Shown: positions 18,693 through 28,086 of the stretch, one piece after another
Position numbering within the stretch: the first letter of the stretch is position 1
Layout of the letters: every line of letters starts with the position of its first letter
Assembly: GCF_022489035.1 (NCBI RefSeq)
Contig: NZ_JAKVTV010000002.1
Coordinates: 575,986-639,985 of the forward strand
Source of the DNA: Christiangramia lutea
GTDB lineage: Bacteria > Bacteroidota > Bacteroidia > Flavobacteriales > Flavobacteriaceae
Length of the DNA stretch: 64,000 bases
Direction: 5' to 3'
Notes under the pieces: model-generated
Told to the model about the DNA's origin: nothing
What the model saw: the letters and a program-made list of their open reading frames with translations, nothing else
Database searches by the model: none
Made by a program: the position numbers and the translations under genes

Positions 18693-19295
18693 ATGTTCAA
18701 AAGCAGGGAAATTAGATGGTTTTACTCCACTGAGCTTAAAGCGGTGGAAAAATGGTTTATGGATAACGGCCACACCTTCGAAAATGCCATTCCCAGAACC
18801 GATTATTATCTTCCTTTGAAAAATCAGGATGATATTGGAATTAAACTTAGGGAAGGTAATGTGGAGATCAAACAACGTATTTCACGTTCTAAGACTGAAA
18901 ACATTACCAGAATGTCCGAGGGTAATTTTGAAAATTATATAAAATGGAGTTTTAGTTCGGCTGAAAAAGATGGGCTTTTCCAGGAGATTATCGAAGGTGA
19001 AAAGTACAACTGGCTCGGGGTAAGAAAAGAGAGAATTGGTTATAAACTGAAAGAAAATCAGAATGGAAGTATCATAAGGGTAAAGCTGGATGATTATCCT
19101 GAATTCGGTTGCCAGGTAGAATATACGCGTATTAAAATTATGAATGAAATCTGGTACACCCTATGCCTGGAGTGGTTTGGAGAAAAAGAAATAGAATTCG
19201 ATCTTTCGGTACTTGATAATATGCTGGGTGATTTCAAGTTACAAGCCGCTAATTCTATGGGATATGCAGAATTCCTGAAAAAGTTCTTCAGGTAA
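18693..19295 (+). CDS. uncharacterised protein, possibly CYTH-like
   Basis: A 200-residue cytosolic protein with no signal peptide or membrane segment. It is rich in charged and aromatic residues. The segments RTDYYLPL, then IGIKLREGNVEIKQRI, and later SIIRVKLDDYPEFGCQVEYTRI show alternating charged beta-strands recalling the CYTH/triphosphate-tunnel fold, where basic and acidic side chains line a barrel, but the canonical N-terminal ExExK is not present and the similarity may be superficial. It stands alone between divergent pyrR and a convergent hydrolase gene. I do not recognise a named family. The reading frame itself is convincing (ATG start, good codon use). Confidence 0.8.
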   Translation: MFKSREIRWFYSTELKAVEKWFMDNGHTFENAIPRTDYYLPLKNQDDIGIKLREGNVEIKQRISRSKTENITRMSEGNFENYIKWSFSSAEKDGLFQEIIEGEKYNWLGVRKERIGYKLKENQNGSIIRVKLDDYPEFGCQVEYTRIKIMNEIWYTLCLEWFGEKEIEFDLSVLDNMLGDFKLQAANSMGYAEFLKKFFR

Positions 19296-19305
19296 AGTTG
19301 CTAAT

Positions 19306-20301
19306 TTAACCAACTGGTTTAGTTTCAATTTCATTTAAGAATTTCAGGATTTCCTCTTCTACACTTTTGGTATCCTTAGATTTTATTTCGCTTCCTATAA
19401 AATGAGTATCCTGAGTTTCCAGAGCTTTCAGTTTTTTTAATGAGTCGGGTGTAGCAAAAAGTTTATAAGCATCTTCATAAACGCTAACTTCAACATGCTG
19501 GTCTTCTTCAATGAAATTCTTATGGTAATAGAGTGTTAGTACAGGCACCTCTATTTTTCTGAAGGTTTCAGGTAACATGGTAGTTTCAACAAGCACCTGC
19601 AGATCTACCAGGGCACGTGAAGGATAAACTGTATCCCAGTATTGTCTCGCTACTTCCTGTTCATGTTCGATCTTTTTATTTTTACCGAAAGATATTAAAC
19701 TGGCAATTTCATATCCCCAGGGAGAATTCAATACAAAAGTACCCGGCTGATCATCTTCCAGGTTTGGAGAAAGATTCACCAGTGCGTAAATCTTTTCAGG
19801 ATAGGTTGCGGCCAGTTTTAGAGCCAGGGTTCCCCCGGTAGAAGTACTCATTATAATAACCTTCTTCCCTATTCTGTTCCCAATCTGCAAAGCTTCCCTG
19901 GCAGATTTCCACGCATTCTCTCCATTGAAATTATTAAGTGAAGCAGGTGGCTTCAGGCCATGACCAGCCCATCTGGCCATGAAAATATTTGCCTCAAGAG
20001 CATCTGCGATATTCTGATTTACCGGAAATCCATCACGGTAACTACCGGCAAACCCATGTAAATAAATTATACTGAATTCAGTCTTTTGGGGCTGGTCATA
20101 CCAGACGATCCTCGCCTGATTATCCTTTCTTACAGGCATGGAATCTTCCTTTTGCGCTATATATTCTTCCAATTGGCTAAATTCTTTTGGGAATTCAGGT
20201 AATTCTGTAGAATAAACCGGTGTTGAAGGTACTGGCCCTGAAAAGTATGTAATTACTAAGGCTAATATTAAAATCAGGATGATCCAATATCGTTTCTTCA
20301 T
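19306..20301 (-). CDS. alpha/beta hydrolase, membrane-anchored
   Basis: The ATG at 20301 gives 331 residues. An N-terminal hydrophobic stretch (YWIILILILALVITYFSG) acts as a signal anchor, so the catalytic domain should be periplasmic. The fold is shown by IIYLHGFAGSYRDGFPV (oxyanion region), RWAGHGLK, and MSTSTGGTLALKLA, a G/S-x-S-x-G nucleophile elbow in which the first Gly is replaced by Ser. The acid and the final His (TQDTHFIGSE) are placed as expected for serine hydrolases. Substrate unknown; a lipase or esterase role is the default inference. It is convergent with the gene at 18693, with an 11-bp gap. Confidence 0.87.
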   Translation of the reverse strand: MKKRYWIILILILALVITYFSGPVPSTPVYSTELPEFPKEFSQLEEYIAQKEDSMPVRKDNQARIVWYDQPQKTEFSIIYLHGFAGSYRDGFPVNQNIADALEANIFMARWAGHGLKPPASLNNFNGENAWKSAREALQIGNRIGKKVIIMSTSTGGTLALKLAATYPEKIYALVNLSPNLEDDQPGTFVLNSPWGYEIASLISFGKNKKIEHEQEVARQYWDTVYPSRALVDLQVLVETTMLPETFRKIEVPVLTLYYHKNFIEEDQHVEVSVYEDAYKLFATPDSLKKLKALETQDTHFIGSEIKSKDTKSVEEEILKFLNEIETKPVG

Positions 20302-20468
20302 TTTCAATTATATGAATTTATCGCGGCAAATATTCACAAACTATTGTGAAATGGTGTCTTTGGGTATTCTTTCATTTCAGAATCCCGTTAATAAAAAAGG
20401 ATCTATGACCTATTATAATATTTTCTAAATTTAATCAGTTATATATCCAGTTAAACAACCTACCTAAT

Positions 20469-21362
20469 ATGAAAAATAAATTGAAAAGAACATTACAGAT
20501 ATCTACGATTCTAAGTTTTGCATTTTTAGCAATTGCTTGTAATGATAATGATGAACAACCAGAGCCTTCACAAACAGAAGCCAATTTGATTATAAAATTA
20601 GATGTCGACCCTAACCAGTTAAGATTAGGAAACACTGGAAATCCTTCACAGGTACCAGAAGGTAATGCGGCGCAGGACCCAAATTTCAACAGCATCTCTG
20701 CACATTATCTAGAATTTGCTCCAGATGCTTTTACTCCATTGGGAGAGGGGGAAATCCTCTATCATGCGCCAGAAACTACTGCTGGCGGTGATAATGCCAT
20801 TGATTTTGACGAAAGTATTACTATTGAACCCGGAGAAATTTTTCTAAGTATTCCTTTGAAGAATATTAATCCGGGGAATTATGAGTGGGTACGCCTATCC
20901 CTTTCCTACCAAAATCTAGACGCAAAGGTTCACTACGAAGGGAATCCTTACGAGGTTACCATTGCTGGATTTGTAGGTTTTAACACCTATATTTCTAGTT
21001 TCAGGGTAAAAAATGAGAACGTAGAAGTGAACGACGATAAACTTCAGGGCTTCTTTGCCTTTGAAAGCCTTGCCGGCGTAAGCACAGGTCAGGTACCTCC
21101 AGGTGGAATTACCGTACCAAATCCTATTTTTGAAACTTCTCCTATTCCTCAGGGCTCCTGTGTGGTTACCGGTGAGTTCAGTAATCCGTTAATTATAAGC
21201 GGTAACGAAAATGAAGATATTACCGTAGTCATGTCTTTATCAACTAATAAAAGCTTTGAATGGGAAGATCTAAATAGTAACGGAAAATGGGATATTGGTG
21301 GAGAGAATAGCGAACCGGTGGTAGACATGGGACTTCGCGGCCTTATACCAAAGGTGGAATAA
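20469..21362 (+). CDS. lipoprotein of unknown function
   Basis: A 297-residue protein with lipoprotein signal MKNKLKRTLQISTILSFAFLAIAC, then an acidic, Pro/Gln-rich linker. The mature part has no recognised catalytic motif; beta-rich segments such as NYEWVRLSLSYQN and YEVTIAGFVGFNTYIS suggest an all-beta fold, and near the end WEDLNSNGKWD resembles a calcium-binding Asp-rich loop. It stands alone, convergent with rpsA across a shared terminator. A surface or outer-membrane lipoprotein is expected. I do not recognise the family. Confidence 0.82.
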   Translation: MKNKLKRTLQISTILSFAFLAIACNDNDEQPEPSQTEANLIIKLDVDPNQLRLGNTGNPSQVPEGNAAQDPNFNSISAHYLEFAPDAFTPLGEGEILYHAPETTAGGDNAIDFDESITIEPGEIFLSIPLKNINPGNYEWVRLSLSYQNLDAKVHYEGNPYEVTIAGFVGFNTYISSFRVKNENVEVNDDKLQGFFAFESLAGVSTGQVPPGGITVPNPIFETSPIPQGSCVVTGEFSNPLIISGNENEDITVVMSLSTNKSFEWEDLNSNGKWDIGGENSEPVVDMGLRGLIPKVE

Positions 21363-21414
21363 AGAAAAATGAGGGTCAGTAAAAAGATTAAATTAAAATT
21401 CCTGATCAAATAAA

Positions 21415-21446
21415 AAAACCTCCTTAGTTGCCTAAGGAGGTTTTTA
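21415..21446. terminator. bidirectional terminator between the lipoprotein gene and rpsA
   Basis: A perfect 14-bp stem: AAAAACCTCCTTAG, loop TTGC, CTAAGGAGGTTTTT. It has T runs on both strands and lies between two convergent stop codons. Confidence 0.93.
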
Positions 21447-21467
21447 CTTTATAAATATCAGGAAGAA

Positions 21468-23318
21468 TTACTTCTTACCTTCCATTTTATCTTTCAACGC
21501 TTGAAGATCAGCATTTACATCACCAATTGTTGTGGTGTTGTCCTTGTTTTGCGCAGCCGATTTCTTAGCAGCCTGCTTAACAATTTTCTGCTCTTCTTCT
21601 TTGTGAATTACCATGTGAGAAGCTACCACTCTCTTGAATTCTTTGTTGAATTCAATGATCTGGAATTCTGCCTCTTCACCTTTTTTCAATTTGCTTCCGT
21701 CTTCTTTTTCAAGGTGTCTCTGCGGAATGAATGCAGTGATATCCTCGTTAAAGTCGATAGTAGCACCTTTGTCTACGATCTCAGTGATCTCAGCAGTATG
21801 CTTGGTTCCAACTCCAAAGTCTTTTTCATACTTATCCCAAGGATTATCCTCGATCTGCTTATGTCCAAGAGAAAGTTTTCTACCTTCAACATCAAGTTCA
21901 AGAACTACAACCTCAAGCTCATCACCTACGTTAGTAAACTCAGATGGATGCTTGATCTTCTTAGTCCAGGAAAGGTCAGAGATATAGATAAGTCCGTCGA
22001 TACCTTCTTCTAACTCTACGAATACACCGAAGTTAGTGAAGTTACGAACAATACCTTTATGCTTAGAACCTACAGGATATTTAGAAGTGATATCAGTCCA
22101 TGGATCCTGGGTCAACTGCTTGATACCAAGAGACATTTTTCTGTCTTCTCTATCTAAAGTAAGGATTTGCGCTTCAACCTCATCACCAACATTTACGAAA
22201 TCCTGGGCTGAACGCAAGTGCGTGCTCCAAGACATTTCTGAAACATGGATAAGACCTTCAACACCTTCAGCAACTTCGATAAATGCACCGTAATCTGCGA
22301 TTACAACTACTTTACCTTTTACATTGTCACCAACTTTCAGGTTCTCGTCAAGAGCATCCCATGGGTGCTGAGAAAGTTGCTTAAGACCTAACTGAATTCT
22401 AGACTTAGACTCATCAAAGTCAAGGATTACTACGTTAAGTTTCTGGTCAAGCTCAACGATCTCATTTGGATGGTTGATCCTAGACCAGCTAAGATCTGTA
22501 ATGTGAACAAGTCCGTCAACACCTCCAAGGTCAACGAATACACCGTAAGAAGTAATGTTCTTAACAGTACCTTCAAGTACCTGACCTTTTTCAAGCTGAC
22601 CGATGATCTCTTTCTTCTGCTCTTCGATATCTGCTTCGATAAGCGCTTTGTGAGATACAACAACGTTTTTGAATTCATGGTTAATTTTAACCACTTTGAA
22701 TTCCATGTTCTTACCAACGTAAGCATCGTAATCTCTAATAGGCTTCACATCGATTTGAGAACCTGGTAAGAAAGCTTCAATACCAAATACATCTACGATC
22801 ATACCACCTTTAGTACGACACTTAATGAATCCGTTTACTACAAGGCTCTCATCGTGAGCTTTGTTTACTCTTTCCCAAGCCTTGATAACTCTCGCCTTAC
22901 GGTGAGAAAGGATCAATTGTCCGGTAGCATCTTCGCGAACGTCGATTAGTACCTCAACATCATCACCTTCTTTAAGGTCTGGGTTGTAACGGAATTCGTT
23001 AAGAGAAATAACTCCTTCACTTTTTGCGTTGATATCGATAATTGCATCACGATCTGTAATATTGATTACTTTTCCTGTTACAACTTCGTCATCTAAAGTG
23101 TCAACGAAATTTTCTTCAACTAGCTTTTCAAATTCTTCCAGTTTCTCATCGTCGATAGGATCGATTCCTTCTTCGTAATTATGCCAGTTAAATTCTTTAA
23201 GGAATTTCTCAGGATTTTCCTGTTGCTTTTCTGCTTCAGGTTGAGAGGCTGTCTCCATTCCGGCTACATCCTGTACTTCAATTTCCTGAGTTTCTTTGTT
23301 TTTGTTTTCTTCAGCCAT
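21468..23318 (-). CDS. rpsA: 30S ribosomal protein S1
   Basis: A 616-residue protein with six S1 (OB-fold) repeats. Typical strands are VVTGKVINITDRDAIIDI (first), GFIKCRTKGGMIVDVFG (second), then three close copies GTVKNITSYGVFVDLGG, GKVVVIADYGAFIEVAEG and GIVRNFTNFGVFVELEEG, and a diverged sixth, AEITEIVDKGATIDFNED. The N-terminal 50 residues are Glu/Gln-rich and disordered, and the C-terminus is Lys-rich. S1 binds mRNA leaders at the 30S subunit; this matters in Bacteroidota, where Shine-Dalgarno sequences are rare. It sits downstream of cmk, as in many bacteria, but has its own predicted promoter and an approximately 120-nt leader. Confidence 0.98.
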   Translation of the reverse strand: MAEENKNKETQEIEVQDVAGMETASQPEAEKQQENPEKFLKEFNWHNYEEGIDPIDDEKLEEFEKLVEENFVDTLDDEVVTGKVINITDRDAIIDINAKSEGVISLNEFRYNPDLKEGDDVEVLIDVREDATGQLILSHRKARVIKAWERVNKAHDESLVVNGFIKCRTKGGMIVDVFGIEAFLPGSQIDVKPIRDYDAYVGKNMEFKVVKINHEFKNVVVSHKALIEADIEEQKKEIIGQLEKGQVLEGTVKNITSYGVFVDLGGVDGLVHITDLSWSRINHPNEIVELDQKLNVVILDFDESKSRIQLGLKQLSQHPWDALDENLKVGDNVKGKVVVIADYGAFIEVAEGVEGLIHVSEMSWSTHLRSAQDFVNVGDEVEAQILTLDREDRKMSLGIKQLTQDPWTDITSKYPVGSKHKGIVRNFTNFGVFVELEEGIDGLIYISDLSWTKKIKHPSEFTNVGDELEVVVLELDVEGRKLSLGHKQIEDNPWDKYEKDFGVGTKHTAEITEIVDKGATIDFNEDITAFIPQRHLEKEDGSKLKKGEEAEFQIIEFNKEFKRVVASHMVIHKEEEQKIVKQAAKKSAAQNKDNTTTIGDVNADLQALKDKMEGKK

Positions 23319-23445
23319 TACTGACTTTAAATTTGTATTCTGAGTTTCTTCGGAAATCTTTCAGCAAAACAGAAACTACAGAAGTTGTTTATAGTTTTGA
23401 TTTTCAACCCTTTTTGGATTTCCGGTCTTCTGCCAAAAAGGAGTG

Positions 23446-23476
23446 CAAAAATACGTAACTAAAAAAAAATCCGCAA
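23446..23476 (-). promoter_or_regulatory. rpsA promoter (-33 TTG, -7 TATTTTTG)
   Basis: On the minus strand a TTG at 23474-23476 is followed by 20 bp and then TATTTTTG at 23446-23453, matching the flavobacterial TTG-N17-23-TAnnTTTG pattern. The -33 box lies inside the cmk terminator stem, so cmk termination and rpsA initiation are packed together. The transcript would have a leader of about 120 nt. Confidence 0.65.
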
Positions 23477-23500
23477 CTAATTATTCAATTAATTGCGGAT
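23469..23500 (-). terminator. terminator after cmk
   Basis: ATCCGCAATTAATT pairs with AATTAGTTGCGGAT on the minus strand (one G-U pair), followed by a run of nine T. It lies 23 bp beyond the cmk stop. Confidence 0.9.
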
Positions 23501-23522
23501 AGTAATTATGCCGAGATAAATT

Positions 23523-24224
23523 TTATGAATTAACCTCTTTGATTTTATCTTTAGTGATCTTCACAATTTTATCAAATTGCTCATCCAACCCCATTTCGGA
23601 ATTATCAAATTCAATAGCATCATCTGCCATCACCAAGGGAGAATCGTCCCTGGTAGAATCCATATAATCCCTGTCTTTTACGTTTTGTAGGACCTGTTCA
23701 AAATTAACTTCATCTCCCCTACCTTTTAATTCATCATATCTTCTTTGAGCTCTCTTTTCAGTAGAAGCGGTCATAAACAATTTCAATTCGGCATCAGGAA
23801 AAACGACGGTTCCAATATCGCGGCCATCCATTACAACTCCCCTGTTCTTTCCCATTTCCTGCTGCTGTTTCACCAGCATTTTTCGAACTTCCGGAACTGC
23901 AGAAACCTTACTGACATGTTGGGAAACTTCCATATAGCGAATTTCCTTTTCAACATTTTCATTATTTAGGAACATATGGCCATATCCTAACTCTTCATCA
24001 AATTCAAAGTGAAGACTGATAAATGGCAAATGGCGCACAATTGCTTCTTTATCAAAATTTCCATCTGATACAAACAACTTACGCATCATATAAAGGGTAA
24101 CCGCCCGGTACATGGCGCCCGTATCAACATATATATATTCCAGTTCTTTTGCCAGTCGTCTGGCTACCGTACTCTTTCCTGTAGAAGAAAATCCATCAAT
24201 GGCTATAGTAATCTTTTTATCCAT
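23523..24224 (-). CDS. cmk: (d)CMP kinase
   Basis: The ATG at 24224 gives 233 residues, the usual Cmk size; the frame extends 19 codons upstream, but that part overlaps the predicted promoter. The protein begins MDKKITIAIDGFSSTGKST, with the P-loop, followed by YVDTGAMYRAV, VMDGRDIGTVVFPDA and KRAQRRYDEL, the CMP-specific motifs. It phosphorylates CMP and dCMP. It precedes rpsA on the same strand, a common pairing. A CAAAGGTA (minus-strand TACCTTTG, -7 type) at 24247-24254 lies just upstream of the ATG, with a TTG 24 bp further. Confidence 0.96.
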   Translation of the reverse strand: MDKKITIAIDGFSSTGKSTVARRLAKELEYIYVDTGAMYRAVTLYMMRKLFVSDGNFDKEAIVRHLPFISLHFEFDEELGYGHMFLNNENVEKEIRYMEVSQHVSKVSAVPEVRKMLVKQQQEMGKNRGVVMDGRDIGTVVFPDAELKLFMTASTEKRAQRRYDELKGRGDEVNFEQVLQNVKDRDYMDSTRDDSPLVMADDAIEFDNSEMGLDEQFDKIVKITKDKIKEVNS

Positions 24225-24285
24225 GTAATCTAATGTCTGTCTTTTGCAAAGGTAAATTTTTAAAGAACCTATCAGGTACAATCAT

Positions 24286-24311
24286 TAAAAAAGCCCCTTT
24301 ATCGGGGCTTT
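24286..24311 (-). terminator. terminator after lon
   Basis: AAAGCCCC at 24290-24297 pairs with GGGGCTTT at 24304-24311, with an A run at 24286-24292 that is a T run on the minus strand. It lies 4 bp after the lon stop codon. Confidence 0.9.
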
Positions 24312-24315
24312 ATTT

Positions 24316-26766
24316 TTAAAGAGCTTTAGCATTCTTTACTTTTTGATTGGTAATAGCAATATCTATTACCTCACTCATTTCTTTTACGTAATGAAATTTA
24401 AGACCTTTAAGATATTCATCCTTGATCTCTTCAATATCACGTTTATTGTCTTCACACAAGATTATCTCTTTAATTCTTGCTCTCTTGGCAGCTAGAATCT
24501 TTTCCTTAATTCCACCCACAGGAAGCACTTTACCGCGCAGGGTAATCTCACCGGTCATAGCAATGCTTTTTTTAACTTTCTTCTGTGAAAATAGAGAGAC
24601 GAGAGAAGTAAGCATTGTAATACCTGCACTTGGACCATCTTTAGGTGTTGCTCCTTCAGGAACGTGAATATGTACATTATATTGATCGAATATCGAAGGT
24701 ATTATTCCTAGCCGCTCTGCATTTGCTTTAATATACTCCATTGCAATGGTAGCCGACTCCTTCATCACCTTACCCAGGTTACCGGTAATGCTGAGATTAC
24801 CTTTTCCTTTGGAAAGAATTGATTCGATAAACAAAATATCGCCACCAACGCTGGTCCAGGCAAGCCCGGTAACTACTCCAGCTACGTCATTATTCTCATA
24901 CTTATCACGCTCCATTTTGGGACTACCAAGAATTTCTATAATATCTTCATCTGTGATCTTGATATTATATTCCTCCTCCATGGCAATATTCTTAGCAGCA
25001 TATCGCACAACTTTAGCTATTTGCTTTTCAAGCGCACGAACTCCAGACTCACGAGTATAACCTTCAACGACCTTTTCTAATTGTTTCTTACCAATCTTCA
25101 GATTATCTGAATTAAGACCATGCTCCTCTAACTGTTTTGGAAGTAAATGCCTTTTTGCAATCTGCACTTTCTCTTCAATGGTATAACCAGTTACATTAAT
25201 AATCTCCATACGGTCTCTTAGCGCAGGCTGAATGGTGCTTAGAGAATTACAGGTTGCGATGAACATTACCTTAGACAAGTCAAACCCCATCTCCAGGAAG
25301 TTATCATGAAATTCTGAATTCTGCTCTGGATCTAAAACTTCCAGTAATGCTGAAGAAGGATCTCCCGCATTACCCATCGCCAGTTTATCGATCTCATCAA
25401 GAACAAAAACAGGATTACTGGTTCCGGCTTTCTTTAAACTCTGAATGATCCTACCTGGCATGGCACCTATATAAGTCTTTCTATGACCTCTTATTTCTGC
25501 CTCATCCCGAAGACCACCAAGCGAGATCCTAACGTATTCACGCCCTAAAGCCTCTGCTACAGATTTCCCTAGGGAAGTTTTACCAACTCCCGGAGGTCCG
25601 TAAAGACAAAGAATAGGAGATTTCATATCATTTCTCAGCTTAAGCACTGCCAGATATTCAATAATCCTTCTTTTCACATCATCTAAACCATAATGATCAC
25701 GATCTAGAATTTTCTTTGCCCTTTTAAGGTCGAATTTATCTTTACTGAATTCATTCCATGGAAGATCAAGGAACAGATCCAGGTAATTTCTTTGAATTGA
25801 ATATTCAGCTACCTGGGGATTCATTCGCTGCATTTTGGAAAGTTCTTTCTCAAAATGATTCTGAACATCTTCTCCCCATTGCTTGTCTTTAGCTCTTTCG
25901 CGCATTTCCACGATCTCACCTTCATGAGAAACCCCACCCAGTTCTTCCTGAATGGTTTTCATTTGCTGATGAAGAAAATATTCCCGTTGCTGCTGGCTCA
26001 TATCGCTTTGAACCTTACTCTGGATATCATTTTTCAGTTCCAGTTTCTGGTTCTCGGTATTCATATGTTTAAGCGTAGCCAGAGCCCTTTCTTTCAGATC
26101 GTTCATCTCTAAAAGCTTTTGCTTCTCCTCAACATTCAAACTCATGTTGGAAGACACGAAATTGATAAGAAAGGAATTACTCTCTATGTTCTTAATAGCG
26201 AACGAAGCTTCAGAAGGAATATTCGGGCTGCTCTTAATAATTTGAAGAGCAAGATCCTTTATTGAGTCTATGATCGCAGAAAATTCGGCGTTTCCTTTTT
26301 CAGGACGGTTATCAGCGATCTCAGCAACTGTGGCATTCATATATGGCTCCTCCGTTACCACCTGAGTGATCTGGAATCTCTTTTTACCCTGAATGATGAC
26401 GGTAGTATTGCCATCAGGCATTTTTAATACCCTTAGGATCCTTGCCACTACCCCAACTTTATTTATGTCCTTGGAAGTTGGATTTTCAACCCCTTCATCC
26501 TTTTGAGATACAACCCCTATGATCTTACTTCCGTTGTTCGCCTCGTTAATTAGCTTGATCGAAGCGTCACGACCAGCGGTAATTGGAATTACAACTCCGG
26601 GAAATAACACGGTATTTCTAAGTGGAAGTATAGGAAGCGTTTCGGGCAGACTCTCGCGATTTATTTCCTCTTCATCTTCAGGCGTCATTAAAGGGATTAA
26701 CTCTGCATCTTCATCGATTCCCTGCAATGACAAACTGTCAATATTACCAAACTTTGTTTTAGCCAT
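24316..26766 (-). CDS. lon: ATP-dependent protease Lon
   Basis: The 816-residue protein is full-length LonA. It has an N-terminal substrate-binding domain ([19 protein letters not shown] at about residue 43), a coiled-coil region, an AAA+ module with Walker [10 protein letters not shown] and Walker [11 protein letters not shown], and a C-terminal protease domain with catalytic Ser near residue 713 ([11 protein letters not shown]) and Lys near 754 ([14 protein letters not shown]). It degrades misfolded and regulatory proteins in the cytosol. It is monocistronic: a terminator follows it, and a 28-bp palindrome covers its predicted -7 box, suggesting operator control, perhaps a heat-shock type. 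Confidence 0.98.
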   Translation of the reverse strand: MAKTKFGNIDSLSLQGIDEDAELIPLMTPEDEEEINRESLPETLPILPLRNTVLFPGVVIPITAGRDASIKLINEANNGSKIIGVVSQKDEGVENPTSKDINKVGVVARILRVLKMPDGNTTVIIQGKKRFQITQVVTEEPYMNATVAEIADNRPEKGNAEFSAIIDSIKDLALQIIKSSPNIPSEASFAIKNIESNSFLINFVSSNMSLNVEEKQKLLEMNDLKERALATLKHMNTENQKLELKNDIQSKVQSDMSQQQREYFLHQQMKTIQEELGGVSHEGEIVEMRERAKDKQWGEDVQNHFEKELSKMQRMNPQVAEYSIQRNYLDLFLDLPWNEFSKDKFDLKRAKKILDRDHYGLDDVKRRIIEYLAVLKLRNDMKSPILCLYGPPGVGKTSLGKSVAEALGREYVRISLGGLRDEAEIRGHRKTYIGAMPGRIIQSLKKAGTSNPVFVLDEIDKLAMGNAGDPSSALLEVLDPEQNSEFHDNFLEMGFDLSKVMFIATCNSLSTIQPALRDRMEIINVTGYTIEEKVQIAKRHLLPKQLEEHGLNSDNLKIGKKQLEKVVEGYTRESGVRALEKQIAKVVRYAAKNIAMEEEYNIKITDEDIIEILGSPKMERDKYENNDVAGVVTGLAWTSVGGDILFIESILSKGKGNLSITGNLGKVMKESATIAMEYIKANAERLGIIPSIFDQYNVHIHVPEGATPKDGPSAGITMLTSLVSLFSQKKVKKSIAMTGEITLRGKVLPVGGIKEKILAAKRARIKEIILCEDNKRDIEEIKDEYLKGLKFHYVKEMSEVIDIAITNQKVKNAKAL

Positions 26767-26789
26767 AATTATATTTAAGTCAAACTGTC

Positions 26790-26817
26790 ATCAAAATTAA
26801 GAATCCTTAATTTTGAT
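26790..26817. promoter_or_regulatory. 12-4-12 palindrome over the lon promoter; back-to-back -7 boxes
   Basis: ATCAAAATTAAG at 26790-26801 and its exact complement CTTAATTTTGAT at 26806-26817 are separated by AATC. The left arm carries a minus-strand TAATTTTG (26792-26799) 26 bp before the lon ATG; the right arm carries the same box on the plus strand (26808-26815), pointing to the sigma-factor gene. It may be an operator, two divergent -7 boxes, or both. Confidence 0.55.
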
Positions 26818-26975
26818 GAGTTATTTAAAAGCCCTGATAAATAAGACTTTCAGATTAATTTCAGATTTTCATATTCAAATATTCAATTCCTGTGCCACGC
26901 TTGACCCAAATTATTTTTTAAAAAGTGTAACAAATAGAAAATAAACCCATCTTTATTACAGAAACCAAGTTTTAA

Positions 26976-27536
26976 TTGACACCAACCATCACACATATTA
27001 AAGACCTGGTAGAACGTTGCCGTCTTGGCGATCAACGTGCTCAAATGGAAATCTATGACCGTTATTATAAGGCTATGTATAACACTGCCTACCGCATAAC
27101 AGGTCATTCAGCCGAGGCTGAAGATATCATGCAGGAAGCTTTTTTAAGTGCTTTTACCAAAATTGAAAGTTTTAAAGAGAATTCCACCTTTGGAGCCTGG
27201 TTGAAAAGAATTGTAGTGAATGAAAGTATTACGGCATATAAAAAGATCGCAAAACTTGGTGAAGTAAGCTATAATGACGAATTAAAGAATGAAGCAGATA
27301 ACGAGGGTTTCATACTGGACTATAAGGATAATAACAGTAAAAAAGTCCGGTTGATCCTGAAACAGATCAAGTCCCTGAAAGAGAATTACAGGCTGAGTTT
27401 AACCCTGCATCTCATTGAAGGATATGATTATGAGGAAATTTGCGAAATAATGAATATCTCTTACGCCAATTGCCGGACGATGATCTCCAGAGCAAAAGAA
27501 AGCCTAAGAAAAAAATTAGAGCATCATGAAAAATAA
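26976..27536 (+). CDS. ECF-type RNA polymerase sigma factor
   Basis: A 186-residue sigma-70 family protein of the extracytoplasmic-function type. Region 2 is MEIYDRYYKAMYNTAYRI and AEDIMQEAFLSAF; region 4 is LHLIEGYDYEEICEIMNISY with NCRTMISRAKESLRKKL. The TTG start is chosen because the next ATG (residue 22) would remove part of region 2. It overlaps the next gene, a single-pass membrane protein, by 11 bp. The arrangement sigma factor / membrane protein / two exported proteins suggests an envelope-responsive regulon that includes its own operon. The cue is unknown. Confidence 0.92.
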   Translation: MTPTITHIKDLVERCRLGDQRAQMEIYDRYYKAMYNTAYRITGHSAEAEDIMQEAFLSAFTKIESFKENSTFGAWLKRIVVNESITAYKKIAKLGEVSYNDELKNEADNEGFILDYKDNNSKKVRLILKQIKSLKENYRLSLTLHLIEGYDYEEICEIMNISYANCRTMISRAKESLRKKLEHHEK

Positions 27537-28086
27537 TGACGTTGACAATCTATTTAAAGAGTTAGATTTCGATATCGAAGAGCCACATTCCGGCCATAAA
27601 GAGCGTTTTTTCAAAAAGCTGGAAAATGAAACTCAAGGGCCTGAGAATAAAGGAAATGTTCGCAGACTTTGGGCGCCTGTCATGGGAATTGCAGCAAGTT
27701 TCCTTCTGGCATTTTTCCTATTAGGTGAAGTAATTGCGCCAACTGCTTCAGCAAAAAATACCGATCTGGCCAGCATTTCTCCTGAAATGAAACAAACCCA
27801 GGAATTCTATACTGGTTTAATCCAGAAAGAACTGAATGCTCTTGATGCTGAAAAATCTCCGGAAACAGAAATCATTATCAATGATGCCTTAAAGCAAATG
27901 GAAAAACTGGAGCAAAATTATGAGGGTCTTAGAAAAGACCTTTTAGACAGCGGAAAAGACAATCGTGTAATCCACGCAATGATCCAGAATTTCCAGCAGC
28001 GAATTGACCTTTTAAATAATGTTTTAACCCAAATAGAAAATATTAAAACACTAAAGAACCAGAATCATGAAGACAATATTATCTAG
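27526..28086 (+). CDS. single-pass membrane protein, probable anti-sigma factor
   Basis: A 186-residue protein. An acidic N-terminal cytosolic segment of about 60 residues (NLFKELDFDIEEPHSGHKERFFKKL) precedes one transmembrane helix (about 62-82, PVMGIAASFLLAFFLLGEVI) and a helical, coiled-coil-prone periplasmic part of about 100 residues. No zinc-binding HxxxCxxC anti-sigma motif is present, so the role rests on topology and on an 11-bp overlap with the upstream ECF sigma gene. It overlaps the next gene by 20 bp. Flavobacterial genomes carry many similar small anti-sigma-like proteins. Confidence 0.8.
   Translation: MKNNDVDNLFKELDFDIEEPHSGHKERFFKKLENETQGPENKGNVRRLWAPVMGIAASFLLAFFLLGEVIAPTASAKNTDLASISPEMKQTQEFYTGLIQKELNALDAEKSPETEIIINDALKQMEKLEQNYEGLRKDLLDSGKDNRVIHAMIQNFQQRIDLLNNVLTQIENIKTLKNQNHEDNII

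Noticed and set aside
21501..22769. Several plus-strand frames opposite rpsA
   Set aside because: Low-complexity readings antisense to a highly conserved ribosomal protein gene, with no supporting motifs.
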